A stretch of DNA of 64,000 bases from Branchiostoma floridae. Lineage: Eukaryota; Chordata; Leptocardii; Amphioxiformes; Branchiostomatidae. The translations under genes and the position numbers were made by a program. How positions within the stretch are numbered: position 1 is the first letter of the stretch; every line of letters starts with the position of its first letter. Shown here piece by piece: positions 20,897 through 35,162 of the stretch. The notes beneath the pieces were generated by a model, which was not told the origin of the DNA, searched no databases, and saw only the letters and a program-made list of their open reading frames with translations. The DNA lies in NCBI RefSeq assembly GCF_000003815.2, contig NC_049995.1, forward strand, positions 11,223,248-11,287,247, given 5' to 3'.

Positions 20897-21797
20897 GAGT
20901 GCCGCAGACATGTACAGTTCAGTGACCATGGTAATCTTAGAAGGCACATACAAACACACAAGTAAGCAAGGTACGTGAGTGTGGAAGTAATGTTACAGGA
21001 GAGATGCTGGTCTGGTAGTGAATTCGAAGGATTTCATGCCAGCACTGAGCATACTTTGTAGATTTACGTTTTTTCTACATTTTATGTATGTATTGTATAC
21101 TCATATTATTGATAATCTCTTCTTATTGTTTAGTCTTGTATTATTTGTAAGTTAGTAGTAGTTAGTTTTTAGTTCTGATAATGATTTTGGCATCTAAAAT
21201 GATCTTGCAGTTCTTTGTTATGAAGATTAGATTTTTCCTCGGAAATGTATCACAATCAATGTATTTGCTAGATGATTTCCTACCTCATTGTTTCTAGTTT
21301 CGGCACATTAGAACTAAGCAAAGTAGATTCTGTCTCATTTTTTAAAGTTTAATTGAATGCCGTTTGTACTTAACTCGTTAAGGTTTATGATATTTTAGAG
21401 ATTTTTTACGTAAAAGCATATTTCAAGCTTTTGGTGTGTGCATAGCTATAATAGCAATAGAAATAATGGAGACAGATGTTTTGCGAAGGAAGAGTTCTTT
21501 CGTTACTATAGCTATTAACTCCTTTGATTGTAGTACCTGTAGTGTTTGTCTTATCACGTATTTGTCTAGTTCTTTTATTTATATAGATAGGTAAGGTTAC
21601 ATCTTTTCATTTTATGGTAAGTTGCATGGGTTTGTTGAGCATTTTATATTACAAGTTACAAATGCAGTCGTCTAGTTCTATTTAATCACAATAAGTAGCA
21701 AAAAAACTTTTGTTATGCATATAACAGCCAAGTATGTATAGAAATATAATGTATGCGGTTCGTTTTGACCTTAGGCCACGTTGATTTGATTATTTGG
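20897..21797 (+). other. 3' flank of zinc-finger copy 2
   Basis: Noncoding sequence homologous to 5152-5341 plus 6166-6862, interrupted on the right by an assembly gap. It lacks the mariner-like MITE of copy 1. It contains no ORF worth listing. Confidence 0.6.
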
Positions 21798-21897
21798 NNN
21801 NNNNNNNNNNNNNNNNNNNNNNNNNNNNNNNNNNNNNNNNNNNNNNNNNNNNNNNNNNNNNNNNNNNNNNNNNNNNNNNNNNNNNNNNNNNNNNNNN
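21798..21897. other. Assembly gap (100 N)
   Basis: Exactly 100 N, a placeholder of unknown true size. Open frames crossing it are meaningless. Confidence 0.99.
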
Positions 21898-23960
21898 GTA
21901 CCTATTAAAAGAAACACAAACTTGTGAACGTGGTTAGCAAGCAAAAGTATTGAGCCAGCAGTCACTACGGAAGATGGTACTCATGAGGATATAGTGACCG
22001 CAGGTGACTACATGCATTATTCTACAGAGAGACAGTTCTTACTAATTATATTGGATGCTTTTAACAGACACAGTGTCACAGGGCTAAAATGTATTACAAA
22101 GTAACCACCATGCTGCGAACTGTTTCAGCTAGTTTCCATATATGGAACTCAGCTGGAGCCTGAACAAGCATATGTCTGATTAAGCATAGGCTATCATGAG
22201 TCAGCTGCAAAAATTAATTTTCCCACACACATCTGGTGACTAGTACTTAGTAATTTGTGAGCCTTTCCTGTGGAAACTGGAGCCATCCCAGGAACAACTG
22301 AATACTGTAGAGCATAAACATTTTCGGTAGTTTTTTTTATTTTTATGGGTTATTGATGTGAACTCCTGACTTCGATTAAGAGTTTCCAATGTACTACAGG
22401 ATTTCACTTGAAACAATACAAAAACCTCCTTTCCTTGTCTAAAAGGCAAAATTAAGTCCCTGCTAAAATAAATGACTTTACAGTAAATGTGAGTGGAGCT
22501 GACAATGCATAGAGGTGGAAATTACGCTTCCATTTGTATGAATGGAAAAAGACATTGTATACACAGATGTTCTTGCTATTATTTCTACTCAGTATACTGT
22601 ATCAGTATTTTAGTATTTTTCTCTTGTCATACAGATCTTGACCTTGTAAGCAATGTAGGTACCCACTGGTTGTATAATAAGAATTCTCCTTCATGCTATA
22701 TTCTACCAACCTGATGAAACTATTTTCGGAAGATCTTGTCCTTCTTGTAATTTTGAAGGGTGCAAGAATTTTGTGTTCTTATGTTATTAAAAAGTCTTAC
22801 AAAATTAAAGAACATTTAGTTTTCTGTAAGGGTCTGAAAATCCAGGGGACAGAAAAAAATTCAGGCTGGCTATAACACTGGCTTTGCATCAAGTTTGACA
22901 GAAAAAGAAATGCACAGTAGTCAGGCTGGGATCTCTCCAAACTGAATATTCCATCTGGTATCCCCATATGGATGTCCCCCCTGTCCATCTAATCATCCTA
23001 ATTGGGTGCCTGCTATGTGGGAGGTGCTGGCATACTTTCATGGGCAGTTACACACGGCACCCTGGGAATTCTGAAGGGGCCAAATCTACTGACCCTGCAT
23101 TTATCTTCAAGCAGATGTCAGGATGAAAAATTGTAACATTTTGTAAGTGACCCATTTTTCTGACACTCCAACAGAGCAGCTGGATTGTCTCCAGCTAAAA
23201 GACAAGGAGACTGTAGAAATAGTCTGCTGGCTCCTGGGATTTGAACCTGGGCCTCTAGTTTACTAACCAAACGCCATAACTGCTTGGCCAAAAGGTCAGG
23301 ACCAGTTGAACTGGTCAGTTGGTGGCTTGAACCCCACTATTATGCTGCTATGTATTTTTCCATCCCACTCATTTTTGGGAGCCTATGTTGTTAATTTTTG
23401 TCTCATCAATTGCGTAAAGTTCAATTTTTTCGATGAATAATGAAGATTTTTCTCAGCCCCAAAAAATTACCAAAATTTCAACCCACAACAGAAGGGCAGG
23501 TTCTAGAGACAACCATGAAATTTTATAATGCCCCATCTCTCTGACACTAGGTTTACTAGAGGAAATCTACATGTACTACTCTTCAGTAAAAAATTGTATA
23601 TTTATATAATACAAAAAAGTAGTAATGTGTATAATTTACTTATGCACCTATGTACATAGTTAATTCTGCGGGGGGGGGGAGGCAAGTTCATGCTCAACTC
23701 AACTCATAGCTGCTGCTGACCTTGAGACGGTTGAGTAAGACAATGTCTCCTTGTGTTTGGTGGCCTTGAGGTGCAGCAACCACAGACAACTAGGCAGCTG
23801 TCTATTGAATTAAGAAGCTATCACTGTGTATCAGTACATGTGTGTGTACTTTGGGTTTGGCACCTGTCCATGGTACATTACTGCAGCACTGTTTCTGCAC
23901 CAAGAAAAACAGATGTGTGAAAGAAGTACTGGTCTTGGAGAAAAACTGAACAGTTTTTGA
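21898..23960. other. No gene seen; mixed repeat relics
   Basis: Near 21945-21985 a short match to the start of the zinc-finger duplication (ttgagccagcagtcactacgga) suggests a third, lost copy. At 22820-22879 there is the right end of a hAT family (ggctggctataacactg), like that at 41153. At 23672-23680 there is a poly-G run. Otherwise I see nothing that supports a gene. Confidence 0.45.
23224..23305 (-). mobile_element. tRNA-derived SINE head, second family
   Basis: On the minus strand the sequence reads like a tRNA: a D-arm-like TTGGCCAAGCAGTTATGGCG (box A) and CCAGGTTCAAATCCCAGG (box B with T-arm pairing). The anticodon stem does not fold properly and there is no acceptor stem. It is therefore taken as a SINE head and not a tRNA gene. 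It differs from the SINE at 9461. Confidence 0.5.
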
Positions 23961-24014
23961 CTTGGATATTAGAATATCATAAAAATAGCATATAATTTTT
24001 TAGATGTAAAACTA

Positions 24015-24640
24015 TGATTTCCCCCACAGTCGGCTATATCTGAAATGGAGTCGTACCGCACTTTTTGCCTCAGAAAACCGGCGCCAAATGTTGTCATACT
24101 TTCACCAGAACAGACTGGTGGTAGAAAATAGTACCCGTAACATTTCGTCAGTGTCACCCACAATCAGCTATATCTGAAATGGAGTTATACCGCACCTTTT
24201 GCCTCAGAAAACCAGCGCCAAATGTTGTAATACTTTTACCAGAACAGACTGGAGGTAGAAAATATTACCCGTAACATTACGTCAGTTTCACCCACAATCA
24301 GCTATATCTGAAATGGAGCAGTACCGCAAGATTTGCCTCAGAAAACTAGTGCCAAATGTTGTCATACTTTCACCATAACCGACTGGTGGTAGAAAATATT
24401 AGTTGTAACATTACGTCAGTGTCACCCACAATCAGCTATATCTGAAATGTAGCGGTACAGCACGTTTTGCCTCAGAAAACCGGCGCCAAATGTTGTCATA
24501 CTTTCACCATAACCGACTGGTGGTAGAAAATATTAGCCGTAACATTACGTCAGTGTCACCCACAATCGGCTATATCTGAAATGTAGCGGTACAGCACGTT
24601 TTGCTTCAGAAAACCAGGGCCAGATGTTATCTTTACCTCG
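24015..24640. repeat. 134-bp tandem array, about 4.6 copies
   Basis: The string gctatatctgaaatg recurs at 24033, 24167, 24301, 24435 and 24569, exactly 134 bp apart. Units share ttgcctcagaaaaccggcgcc and cgtaacattacgtcagtgtc with scattered substitutions. No coding potential. Confidence 0.92.
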
Positions 24641-24954
24641 GCTCCATTTCCGGCAACCCCATCTGTGAAACAGGAAAGGCCAGATCAATAAAAATTCAAT
24701 CTCAGAACTGAGGGATTGATTTTTACGGGGGAGGTGGTTTATTCATGTTTCAGAACAGAGTGGATTAGGATAGGAAAAGCGGCATGGTTATTTCTTAGCC
24801 CTTGTAATCCAGGTGAATGTAATGATAAGAGTTATGCCGCTATTTTGTATCATGTGAAATATGTTACAAGATGACATAATTTTTATGAATAATCAAGTCC
24901 ACAGACAGAGAACCATACAATTATAGAGCTACATGTACATATACCTACTGCATA

Positions 24955-25188
24955 TAACGCTAGTTCACCTTTATCCGCAGGGGACCTTTTATCCGTTTTT
25001 TTTTTTAATTTCAAAACGGTATTTACTTAAAATAGCACATCAAGCCGACGGGTGATAGTTTTAAACTGCAATGTACTGAAGATATTGCAATTTGAAAACA
25101 ACGTCAAGTCGATGTGATATCCCCTAATACCCTGTTTTTAAAGGCAACGGATATAGGTTACCCAATGGATAATGGTGAACTACGGTTA
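24955..25188. mobile_element. MITE family M (AGTTCACCTTTATCCG ends), copy 1
   Basis: The left end TAACGCTAGTTCACC is inverted at the right end GGTGAACTACGGTTA, with inner pairs such as ATCCG/CGGAT and CCTAT/ATAGG. Length is about 234 bp with no ORF. Other copies are at 53949-54167 and 54209-54395. The ends may include part of the target site. Confidence 0.7.
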
Positions 25189-25254
25189 CAGATTTGTGTA
25201 GGTAAAATTGCAGCTGTAAAGATATTTCAAATATATTCTGATATTTGTTGTTTG

Positions 25255-25316
25255 CCCAGGGAAAACCGTTAATACATTGATATAAAACCACTGCAAACAT
25301 TTCTTTATTTACAGTA
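25255..25316. mobile_element. Fragment of MITE family U (right end)
   Basis: The run ataaaaccactgcaaa...atttacagta matches the right end of the complete element at 41200-41368. The left half is missing. Confidence 0.5.
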
Positions 25317-25367
25317 TCTGACCAGGTTCTGGCCCTTACATGTTTATAAGATCAGGTAAAATTATAT

Positions 25368-25467
25368 NNNNNNNNNNNNNNNNNNNNNNNNNNNNNNNNN
25401 NNNNNNNNNNNNNNNNNNNNNNNNNNNNNNNNNNNNNNNNNNNNNNNNNNNNNNNNNNNNNNNNNNN
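25368..25467. other. Assembly gap (100 N)
   Basis: Exactly 100 N. It lies four bases before the first of two identical 470-bp repeats, so a repeat-driven assembly problem is possible here. Confidence 0.99.
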
Positions 25468-25471
25468 AGGT

Positions 25472-25941
25472 GGGTATCCGCAGGTGATTCAATTTGCAGC
25501 CTCTAAACAATGGGTTCCTATACAAAAAAAGAGGAGAAAGCAACTGTTAGTAACTCAACTATCTGACGTTACTGGCACACAAACATACCCTCATATGAAA
25601 GCCCGACATCTCAGCTATCCGAAAAACCACATTTCAGCATGAATCTAACGGTGAGAACTTCCGGGAAACTGAAAGATTGACCCATGACCTCAAAACCGCA
25701 CCACAACCCAGTGAGGAGGCCATGTGCTAGGACAAAAAAGTCCCAACTTTATACCCCCTGAAAACCACACAAACTCAGCTTTTTGGCCCTAATCACAAAG
25801 TAGAAACCCTCCCCTGTCACACCCACATAAAAACTGCCAGGATTTCTACCCATTTGACCAGGAAAAAAATCTTGAAGTTTTAGGCCCTGAACTATAATCG
25901 ACCACCATCAATTTGCATGGCGGATTGACCTGCGGATCCCC
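25472..25941. repeat. 470-bp terminal direct repeat E, left copy
   Basis: Identical along its whole length to 26852-27321. It begins GGGTATCCGCAGGT and ends ACCTGCGGATCCCC, so each copy has its own inverted ends of about 14 bp with one mismatch. No ORF is kept in it. It could be a DNA element inserted twice, or one end of a composite element. Confidence 0.85.
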
Positions 25942-26851
25942 TTCACAGAGCCCAAGTTCAGATTTTTACAAAAAAAGTTTTATCATACAATGGAGACAGG
26001 GGTTGTCACATATTATCCAAAGTATGAAAGAATTTCAATGATTTATACTCCCCTGGGACTCACTTTTATAACAGGTATCATGGCTGCCATCAGAGTCTGA
26101 AGGGGGGGGGGGGCAGGGCATATATATCAAGAGCTGTTTTCAAGAAACCTGGCATATGTAGGCCAAGAAATGCCAAAAGGTAGTCACTCTGACACACAGA
26201 GACTGCCTCTACAATGACAGAGACCTGAAATTTGGTCATGAAGTGTTGTTTCAGAGGCTTTGTAGGGACTTTCAGAAGGTGTGTGCTGGGCATTTAATAA
26301 AAGTAGGTCAAAGCCAATTTCACTCAATGCACACACCACTTTCTTTATCTTTTGTGCTGAAAATGGCACTGACAGACTCTGGTATGCTGTCATGGTACCT
26401 GCCACATGCTAACATCATGCTAACATCCCCAAAAAGTTAGCAAAACACAAGATAATGGGGCATAGAAACACACCTCCTGTATCCATGAGCTGGACCGCTT
26501 TCGCGGCTCCTCCCCTGGGACGTTGCCAAGTAACGTGGTTCAAGTCCAACCGAACTCTTTTGGACTATTCATAATTCACTTTCGCAATTGCCAATAGAAT
26601 ACAGGTCAAATGGAAGAGTGATAGACTCTAGAGTCCATCCTCCCTCTCAAGTCATTTTACACCAATGGCAATTTCCATTATAAGCAGTGCCCTTTAGCAC
26701 ACCAGTGAACTAAAAACAGCTAAAATATAGGAAATTCTCAACAAATTTAGCATGGCATGTCCCCTGGGACCATATTTCACACATATGGAGGTGTATTCAG
26801 CCCCAAAATAGCTAAAAAGGGGGAGGGCAGGGTGATACCTGGAACACTTCA
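25942..26851. mobile_element. Internal segment of the E-I-E structure
   Basis: This 910-bp sequence between the two identical repeats has no long frame, a poly-G run at 26101-26111 and several CCCCTGGGAC-type motifs. The string CTTCA stands at both of its edges (left edge cccCTTCAcag, right edge acaCTTCAggg), as a junction mark or target duplication would. Confidence 0.45.
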
Positions 26852-27321
26852 GGGTATCCGCAGGTGATTCAATTTGCAGCCTCTAAACAATGGGTTCCTA
26901 TACAAAAAAAGAGGAGAAAGCAACTGTTAGTAACTCAACTATCTGACGTTACTGGCACACAAACATACCCTCATATGAAAGCCCGACATCTCAGCTATCC
27001 GAAAAACCACATTTCAGCATGAATCTAACGGTGAGAACTTCCGGGAAACTGAAAGATTGACCCATGACCTCAAAACCGCACCACAACCCAGTGAGGAGGC
27101 CATGTGCTAGGACAAAAAAGTCCCAACTTTATACCCCCTGAAAACCACACAAACTCAGCTTTTTGGCCCTAATCACAAAGTAGAAACCCTCCCCTGTCAC
27201 ACCCACATAAAAACTGCCAGGATTTCTACCCATTTGACCAGGAAAAAAATCTTGAAGTTTTAGGCCCTGAACTATAATCGACCACCATCAATTTGCATGG
27301 CGGATTGACCTGCGGATCCCC
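26852..27321. repeat. 470-bp terminal direct repeat E, right copy
   Basis: No difference from the left copy was found on reading both through. The flanks differ at once on either side (CTTCA on the left, CTCCA on the right), which may be a 5-bp target duplication with one change. Confidence 0.85.
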
Positions 27322-28263
27322 TCCAGATAGCGTTTGCAGGAGGATTGTGTGGCGGTAATAATCATCACTGGAAGCAGGTAAGAACGAGATTTACGTACAA
27401 AAGAACTGTATTATTATGAACTATAGGGGGTAGAGGTCATTTCTATGGCATGTGGGCTACATTAGACAGAAATGTAAGACTTTACGGGGCGACGAAAATG
27501 GGGATGGGGAGGGGGGCATCTTTACCTTCACGGAAACAAAGGAAAATATAATTTGTTTTTGATCCGTTTCTCTTTAAATCCTCTCCAAACAAACAATGAA
27601 GTGACCAGGCAGCTGTCACCATGGTTACTGGAGGTGTAGCAGACAACCTGTGGTGTTCGGTCACATGTATCAAGTATTTATACAGTAAGGACAGAGCTTG
27701 AAGGGCTAGATTATGAAATTCATAATTCATATGTGTTTGTGTAAGATTATAGAGGTCTTGTCTTAACCGGCTAGTCTACCCGCTAAAGGCTACAATTAAA
27801 TCTACCCAAGATACCGCTGGGGTTACTTAGGTCATTGGGAGAGTCTACTGTAAAACGGGTGGCGCTTTAATAAGGGGTGATTTGCTGTAAGCTGTAGCCA
27901 ATCACAAAATGCTCGGAGCTAAAATAACACAGCTGTAAATTTTGTGACGATAAAAAAAACTACGCCCTTCTTGGAAATTAAGTACTTATCGCATCATCTT
28001 TATCACCTGAAAAGTCCTGTCACTATATAGTGAACGTGAGTAGTAACGTTATATTGGAAAAATAATAATTATATTTGTTAATTACAAAAAGACAACAAAC
28101 AGAAAAAGAAAACAACACCTAATGGTAAATAGCTCCTTAGACGACACCATGTAAAGGTAAACGTTATGTGTTTGCTTTCAATTATCTACTTTCGATTCGT
28201 CTATTCAAGGAGGTAAATTTTTAACGTCCTTGGTCTATTTCATTCTATTCCATTAGGTTCGAC
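27322..28263 (+). other. 5' region of the third zinc-finger gene
   Basis: No ORF of note. A CCAAT box (gtagCCAATcac, near 27897), a possible donor gaac/GTGAGT at 28036 and an acceptor ctattccattAG at 28255-28256 suggest a noncoding first exon, an intron of about 220 bp, and a coding exon starting at 28257. These are inferences from motifs. Confidence 0.4.
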
Positions 28264-29250
<987 letters not shown>

Positions 29251-29430
29251 TGAAAAGCCCTACATGTGTGGGGAATGTGGCTGCAGGACAGCTCGGAAGA
29301 CTACCTTGCTGAACATATGAGGATTCATAGAGGTGAAAAACTCAACAAATGTGACCAGTGCGACTATATTCTGCAGCACACAAAAATCTTCTTTGTACAA
29401 CCAACACATTATTGAGGAGTGTGATTTAGA
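29251..29430 (+). pseudogene. Decayed zinc fingers behind the third gene
   Basis: After the TAA, recognisable finger DNA continues: gaaaagccctacatgtgtgg, then a deletion that shifts frame near 29307, then ggtgaaaaactcaacaaatgtg and gaccagtgcgactat. So the array was once longer by at least two fingers. Confidence 0.7.
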
Positions 29431-30984
<1,554 letters not shown>

Positions 30985-31110
30985 AACGGTATGGCAGTCA
31001 GTGACAGACTGTAGCCCGATAGTAGTGAATTTAAAGTATTTCATGCTAACGTCAACATACTTTGTAGATATTAGTACTTTTTTTTTACATTTCGTCGGGG
31101 TATTGTATTG
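30985..31110 (+). other. Relic of the zinc-finger 3' flank (third copy)
   Basis: The stretch gtagtgaatttaaagtatttcatgc...catactttgtagatat...tattgtatt aligns with the 3' flanks of both zinc-finger copies (about 5240-5320 and 21015-21095). It shows that the duplicated unit once existed a third time, or that the third gene shares this 3' region. Confidence 0.6.
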
Positions 31111-31355
31111 GGTATCTTACCTACTTTGTTGTTCAGGTTCACTGGGAAAATTATCAATATCAATCCTTCTGAGTATTTGTCAGTTGATTTCAGATGTTGC
31201 TAGGTTGCCTATTTATATCGTAGAACCATGCAATTGTATATTGTTAGATTTTGTTACATATCAAATTTGTTTATATTAACCCACACGTTATTTGTTCCTA
31301 ACTTGTTTATTTAGTGTTGAGTATTCTTTAAATAGTAGTGATGTTGTTATAAGTT

Positions 31356-31455
31356 NNNNNNNNNNNNNNNNNNNNNNNNNNNNNNNNNNNNNNNNNNNNN
31401 NNNNNNNNNNNNNNNNNNNNNNNNNNNNNNNNNNNNNNNNNNNNNNNNNNNNNNN
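31356..31455. other. Assembly gap (100 N)
   Basis: Exactly 100 N. It falls just behind the zinc-finger-like 3' flank. Confidence 0.99.
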
Positions 31456-31654
31456 ATGACATCTGTGCACATCAATTTTTGGCTGTTTCAATAAAATAAA
31501 ATAAAAACGTTTTCAATTATACTGTAACTTGTACTGAGCAGTTGCATACCATACTCTGTGTGTTCTGTCATATGTTCAACCTTTCTAATTTATAACCACT
31601 TAGATCTTTATAAATCATATATATGGGTTTGACTTCTTTTCACTTCTAGAGACC

Positions 31655-33500
31655 TGGCATACAGGTGAGTTACACTTTCCCGACTTTCATTATTTTAGTA
31701 GCACAAGAACTAAATCTAAAAAAGCTAAGCGTAGCTCTGGTGGTATTGTATTCCTTTTTAAGAAACTTAGTCACCAAGCTTGTCAGCAAAACTGAGGACA
31801 TTCTGTGGGTTAAAATCGACAAAAATCTATTTGACATGGACAAGGACATTTATTTAGCATCAGTATATATTAGTCCGAACAAGTCCACAGTACACGTCAG
31901 CAGGGCATACGGCATTTTTGATGTTCTTGAAGATGAAATAGCTGCCTTTAAAAATCTTGGGGAGGTTATAGGATCGGAGGGGATCTAAATGCCCGCATTG
32001 GTGATTTAAAAGATCATATAGTTGACAATTTTATTGACAGCCATGTACTCCCTGATAACTATGATTTTGACCACCTTTTCCCCCGTAACAGTATGGACAC
32101 GGGCAAGCCCAACCCTTTCGGCAAAAATTTAATTGAACTTTGTATTAACAGTAAATTAAGAATCCTAAACGGCAGGACCCCCGGGGATGTGCTAGGTAAG
32201 CCAACCTGCTACCAACCTAATGGCTCCAGCGTAGTTGATTACGTTCTAGCTAGTGAGACGATCTTACTTCATAAAACCTCGTTCTTCCACGTCCATCCCT
32301 TATCTCCACTTTCAGATCACTGCAAACTGTCCCTTATCTTACAATGTAGTCCAAAACAGTTACCAGACAAAAGTCCCCTGCCTACCCGACCTTATCGCAA
32401 ATTTATATGGAACTCTAATTCTAAAGAAAAATTCTTAGATGCCACCAATAGCACCGTTTTTTTTGCGGACATAAGAAAGTTTTTGGAAAAGACCTACGAC
32501 CTTACGTCAGCTTCAATTGACACAGCATTAAATGATTTTCTTAAACCTTTACAAGAAGCTGGTTATAAATCCCTACGCCTAAGCTTCACCAAAAAAGTGA
32601 AAGCCGAAAACCAAGAAAACGTGGTTCTCAGAAAGCTGTGCAGCTGCCAAGAGGCATTTAAACAACCTTGGTAAGTTGCTCTCAAAAAACCCACGGGACC
32701 CTTTTATAAGAGCTCAACATTTCAAAAAGAAGAAAGAGTATATAAGACTAATTCGTAGAACCAAACAAGCCCACAAAAGTAACTTGTTTCAAAAACTTAA
32801 GGTTCCGGTTCGGAATTTCAAGTGACCAGATGACCAAATGTCCCTAAGAATAAGACGCAAATCAGAGGTTGTCTCCATAGTTTTGGCTCTAGATTTTTCG
32901 GCTATCGCTTTAGAAGTCTATAACATTTTATACTTCTCCAAATGCTTGTTGTTCGTAGCGTTTTATGGTGTCGGAGATTTGATCATGCGGCGAACACTTC
33001 CTGGTATTAGTGCGCGCGATAGCGGTAAAGCGTTTCGTCGCCTGATTACCCAGATCGTGCGTTCTATGTGCGTTTTGGGTGTTTTAGCGCCATCGGAGCT
33101 CGCGGAAACGTATCGGATAACTTTTTTTTTTCCTTTTTACTCCGTATACAGAAGAAGTCTTAACCTTCATTGCCATATCAGTCATTATCCCAGGAAAATT
33201 CATTTTTTCCGTGTAGCGGCCTGTAAAAAATGGCCCCAAATTAGCAATTTTTGGATAAAAAGATTATATTTGTGATGGTTTTTACCAAAAAAAAATATTT
33301 CTACAGAAAATGTCAAATGAGTCTGTCGGTCAGCGACAACAAACCCTTTTCTATTGGAAACATTGAATTATCCGAAAAACGATGTTTTGAGAAGCGCTAG
33401 TGCTTTTCTCAGAGTCAGTCAAATTGGCTACTGAAAACGCTTCCGCGTTCTGGAACATTCTTAGACAACTCAAAAGTGACACGATTGCCTCAGAAAATAT
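31655..33500 (+). mobile_element. Decayed LINE: endonuclease domain and linker, second lineage
   Basis: Pieces in several frames give one protein. First are ETWHTGELHFPDF and RSSGGIVFLFKK (31655-31770), then VTKLVSKTEDILWVKIDK and DIYLASVYISP (31770-31880). GGDLNARIGD (D-x-N motif) follows after a frameshift near 31975, with KLRILNGRTPGD, SSVVDYVLAS and SPLSDHCKLSL (S-D-H motif, 32090-32340) and a basic linker to about 32810. A sequence of about 600 bp (32830-33425) then interrupts, after which ENASAFWNILRQLKSDTIA (33435-33495) continues the linker. The RT is missing. The copy is dead, and its endonuclease differs from that at 6863. Confidence 0.7.
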
Positions 33501-33506
33501 AATTCC

Positions 33507-33689
33507 TGCCCGTCGGCCGTCTGCGTCGACCTGGCGCGAAAGACCCGGCCTCTGCAGCCGTCTGAGCGCCTGAGGCGGTGATACCGAGTGTTCACCTGGC
33601 CAGGCCTATGACGTCATCGTGGCCTGGGAACCACGGGAATGTATAATCGCTACATATGGCCAGAAAGAGACATCTATCGCCCAAACTAG
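33507..33689. repeat. 183-bp GC-rich direct repeat with CRE motif, first copy
   Basis: Matches 33872-34054 with about six differences. It contains the palindromic cAMP-response element TGACGTCA at 33609-33616 and a GTCGGCCGTC-rich start. It is much richer in G+C than its surroundings. No frame is kept in both copies. Confidence 0.85.
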
Positions 33690-33871
33690 GGTGCCTATCA
33701 CGAGCGCCTTGGCCAGGAGCATGGCTGGGGGCACATGGCAGTCGCTAATCGCGTCGCCGCTCTTAAGGGCTCTTAAAAGAACCTCTCCCCATTGCAATGC
33801 ATTGCGCGGGGTTCTTTTACTCCTATTTTTTATATGCCAAGAAAGTGTCGCCGAAGTTTACCACCAAGACA

Positions 33872-34054
33872 TGCCCGTCGGCCGTCTACGTCGACCTGGC
33901 GCGAAAGACCCGGCCTCTGCAGCCGTCTCAGAGCCTGAGGCGGTGATACCGAGTCTTCACCTGGCCAGGCCTATGACGTCATCGTGGCCTGGGAACCACG
34001 GGAATGTATAATCGCAACATATGGCCAGAAAGAGACATCTATCCCCCAAACTAG
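33872..34054. repeat. 183-bp GC-rich direct repeat with CRE motif, second copy
   Basis: TGACGTCA is kept at 33974-33981. The two copies are 365 bp apart start to start. The spacer holds an imperfect hairpin AAAGAACC...GGTTCTTT (about 33776-33816). Confidence 0.85.
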
Positions 34055-34079
34055 TGACAGTGGCGAGAATAACTTACTG

Positions 34080-34206
34080 TTAAAATGTTCAATTTTTGCG
34101 CAGGGGTGACTTGGAACAGTCCAATGTTGCGTGGGAATGGGTATGGCTGAAATATGCTGTATTTGCACCCAAGCAAATGTCGGCCTTTCTAGTTTGTAAA
34201 GGATTT
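34080..34206 (-). repeat. Fragment of repeat C, inverted
   Basis: The reverse complement (actagaaaggccgacatttg, then gcaaatacagcatatttcag) matches the beginning of repeat C at 59885 and 62955. Only about 125 bp remain. Confidence 0.75.
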
Positions 34207-34859
34207 CATATTTGACAATCACTGTATGCCTGTTTTGCAGAATCGAGCATGTTTAGTCATATCATATAGTCAGTCTTTTCCATAGTTTTTGCTTAGCTAT
34301 GAGGTCATTGAACTGGCAGTTGCAGTTGCCGTGGCGAAGCTTGGGGCCACTAAGTCTTGTTTTTCTGCTTTATGAAAACTAACATCAATTGCCAATTATA
34401 TTGGTTTGTATGGAGGGACAATGAGATCGTGATTGGCTCAATGAGAACGTACTCAGGATCCATGGCGTAACCACAGCCAAGGTACGGGTTCGTTCAACAA
34501 TGTGTTTCTTTTATGAAAACTTATTAACGCCATATCATTAAGGTGGTTTGAGTGAAGGGACAAAGAGTCTATATGATCTTAGCACGTCTGCATTATTGCT
34601 CATTCTGACCAAGGAGCGCAGCTGCTGCTAGCGTTTCTGCGAATTTCTCGCTGTATTCGACAAAACATTCGCTCTGCCCGGCTCCGCCTTTTTGGTCACC
34701 TTGCCCGGGCAGAATCACCCCCGAACCTATCGTCCTGTTGAGGGACACTCAGGAGCAAGCGGAGCTGAGTGAGTCTCAACATTGCAACAGGTGGGTAACT
34801 CATAACCTGTGGTTCCATCCTTCTCCTCTGCTTTCTGCTTTCTCCATGTGAGCAGTCAG

Positions 34860-34995
34860 ATTCACTCACTCATACACTAACTCACACACATACACTTAGA
34901 TACAAATTAACTCATTCACTCACACATACACTCACAGATACACATATTCACGCACTCATTATCACTCACTTGCACACACACATACACACATAGAG
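34860..34995. repeat. Simple repeat, CACTCA/CACACA type
   Basis: Low-complexity run of tcactcac, cacacata and similar words over about 130 bp. It is a microsatellite without unit regularity. Confidence 0.8.
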
Positions 34996-35162
34996 AGATG
35001 ATTGACAAAAGATTTCACATCCATGTTTTATTCTCAGACAGTAAAATCATTTTCCTCGTTTCCAGGCTTCACTACTGTAAACAGCAACCCTTCATTGTGT
35101 CATACAGTGCTGCTTTGTAAGCGTCAAAATCGACGGACGACAGAAGAGATCCAATCTTTGCC

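Noticed and set aside
23224..23305. True tRNA gene on the minus strand
   Set aside because: Boxes A and B are present but there is no acceptor stem, and the anticodon loop has a wrong base before the anticodon. A SINE head is more likely.
32838..33275. 145-codon frame between LINE pieces
   Set aside because: No recognisable domain. It fills an insertion inside a dead LINE and ends in AT-rich sequence.
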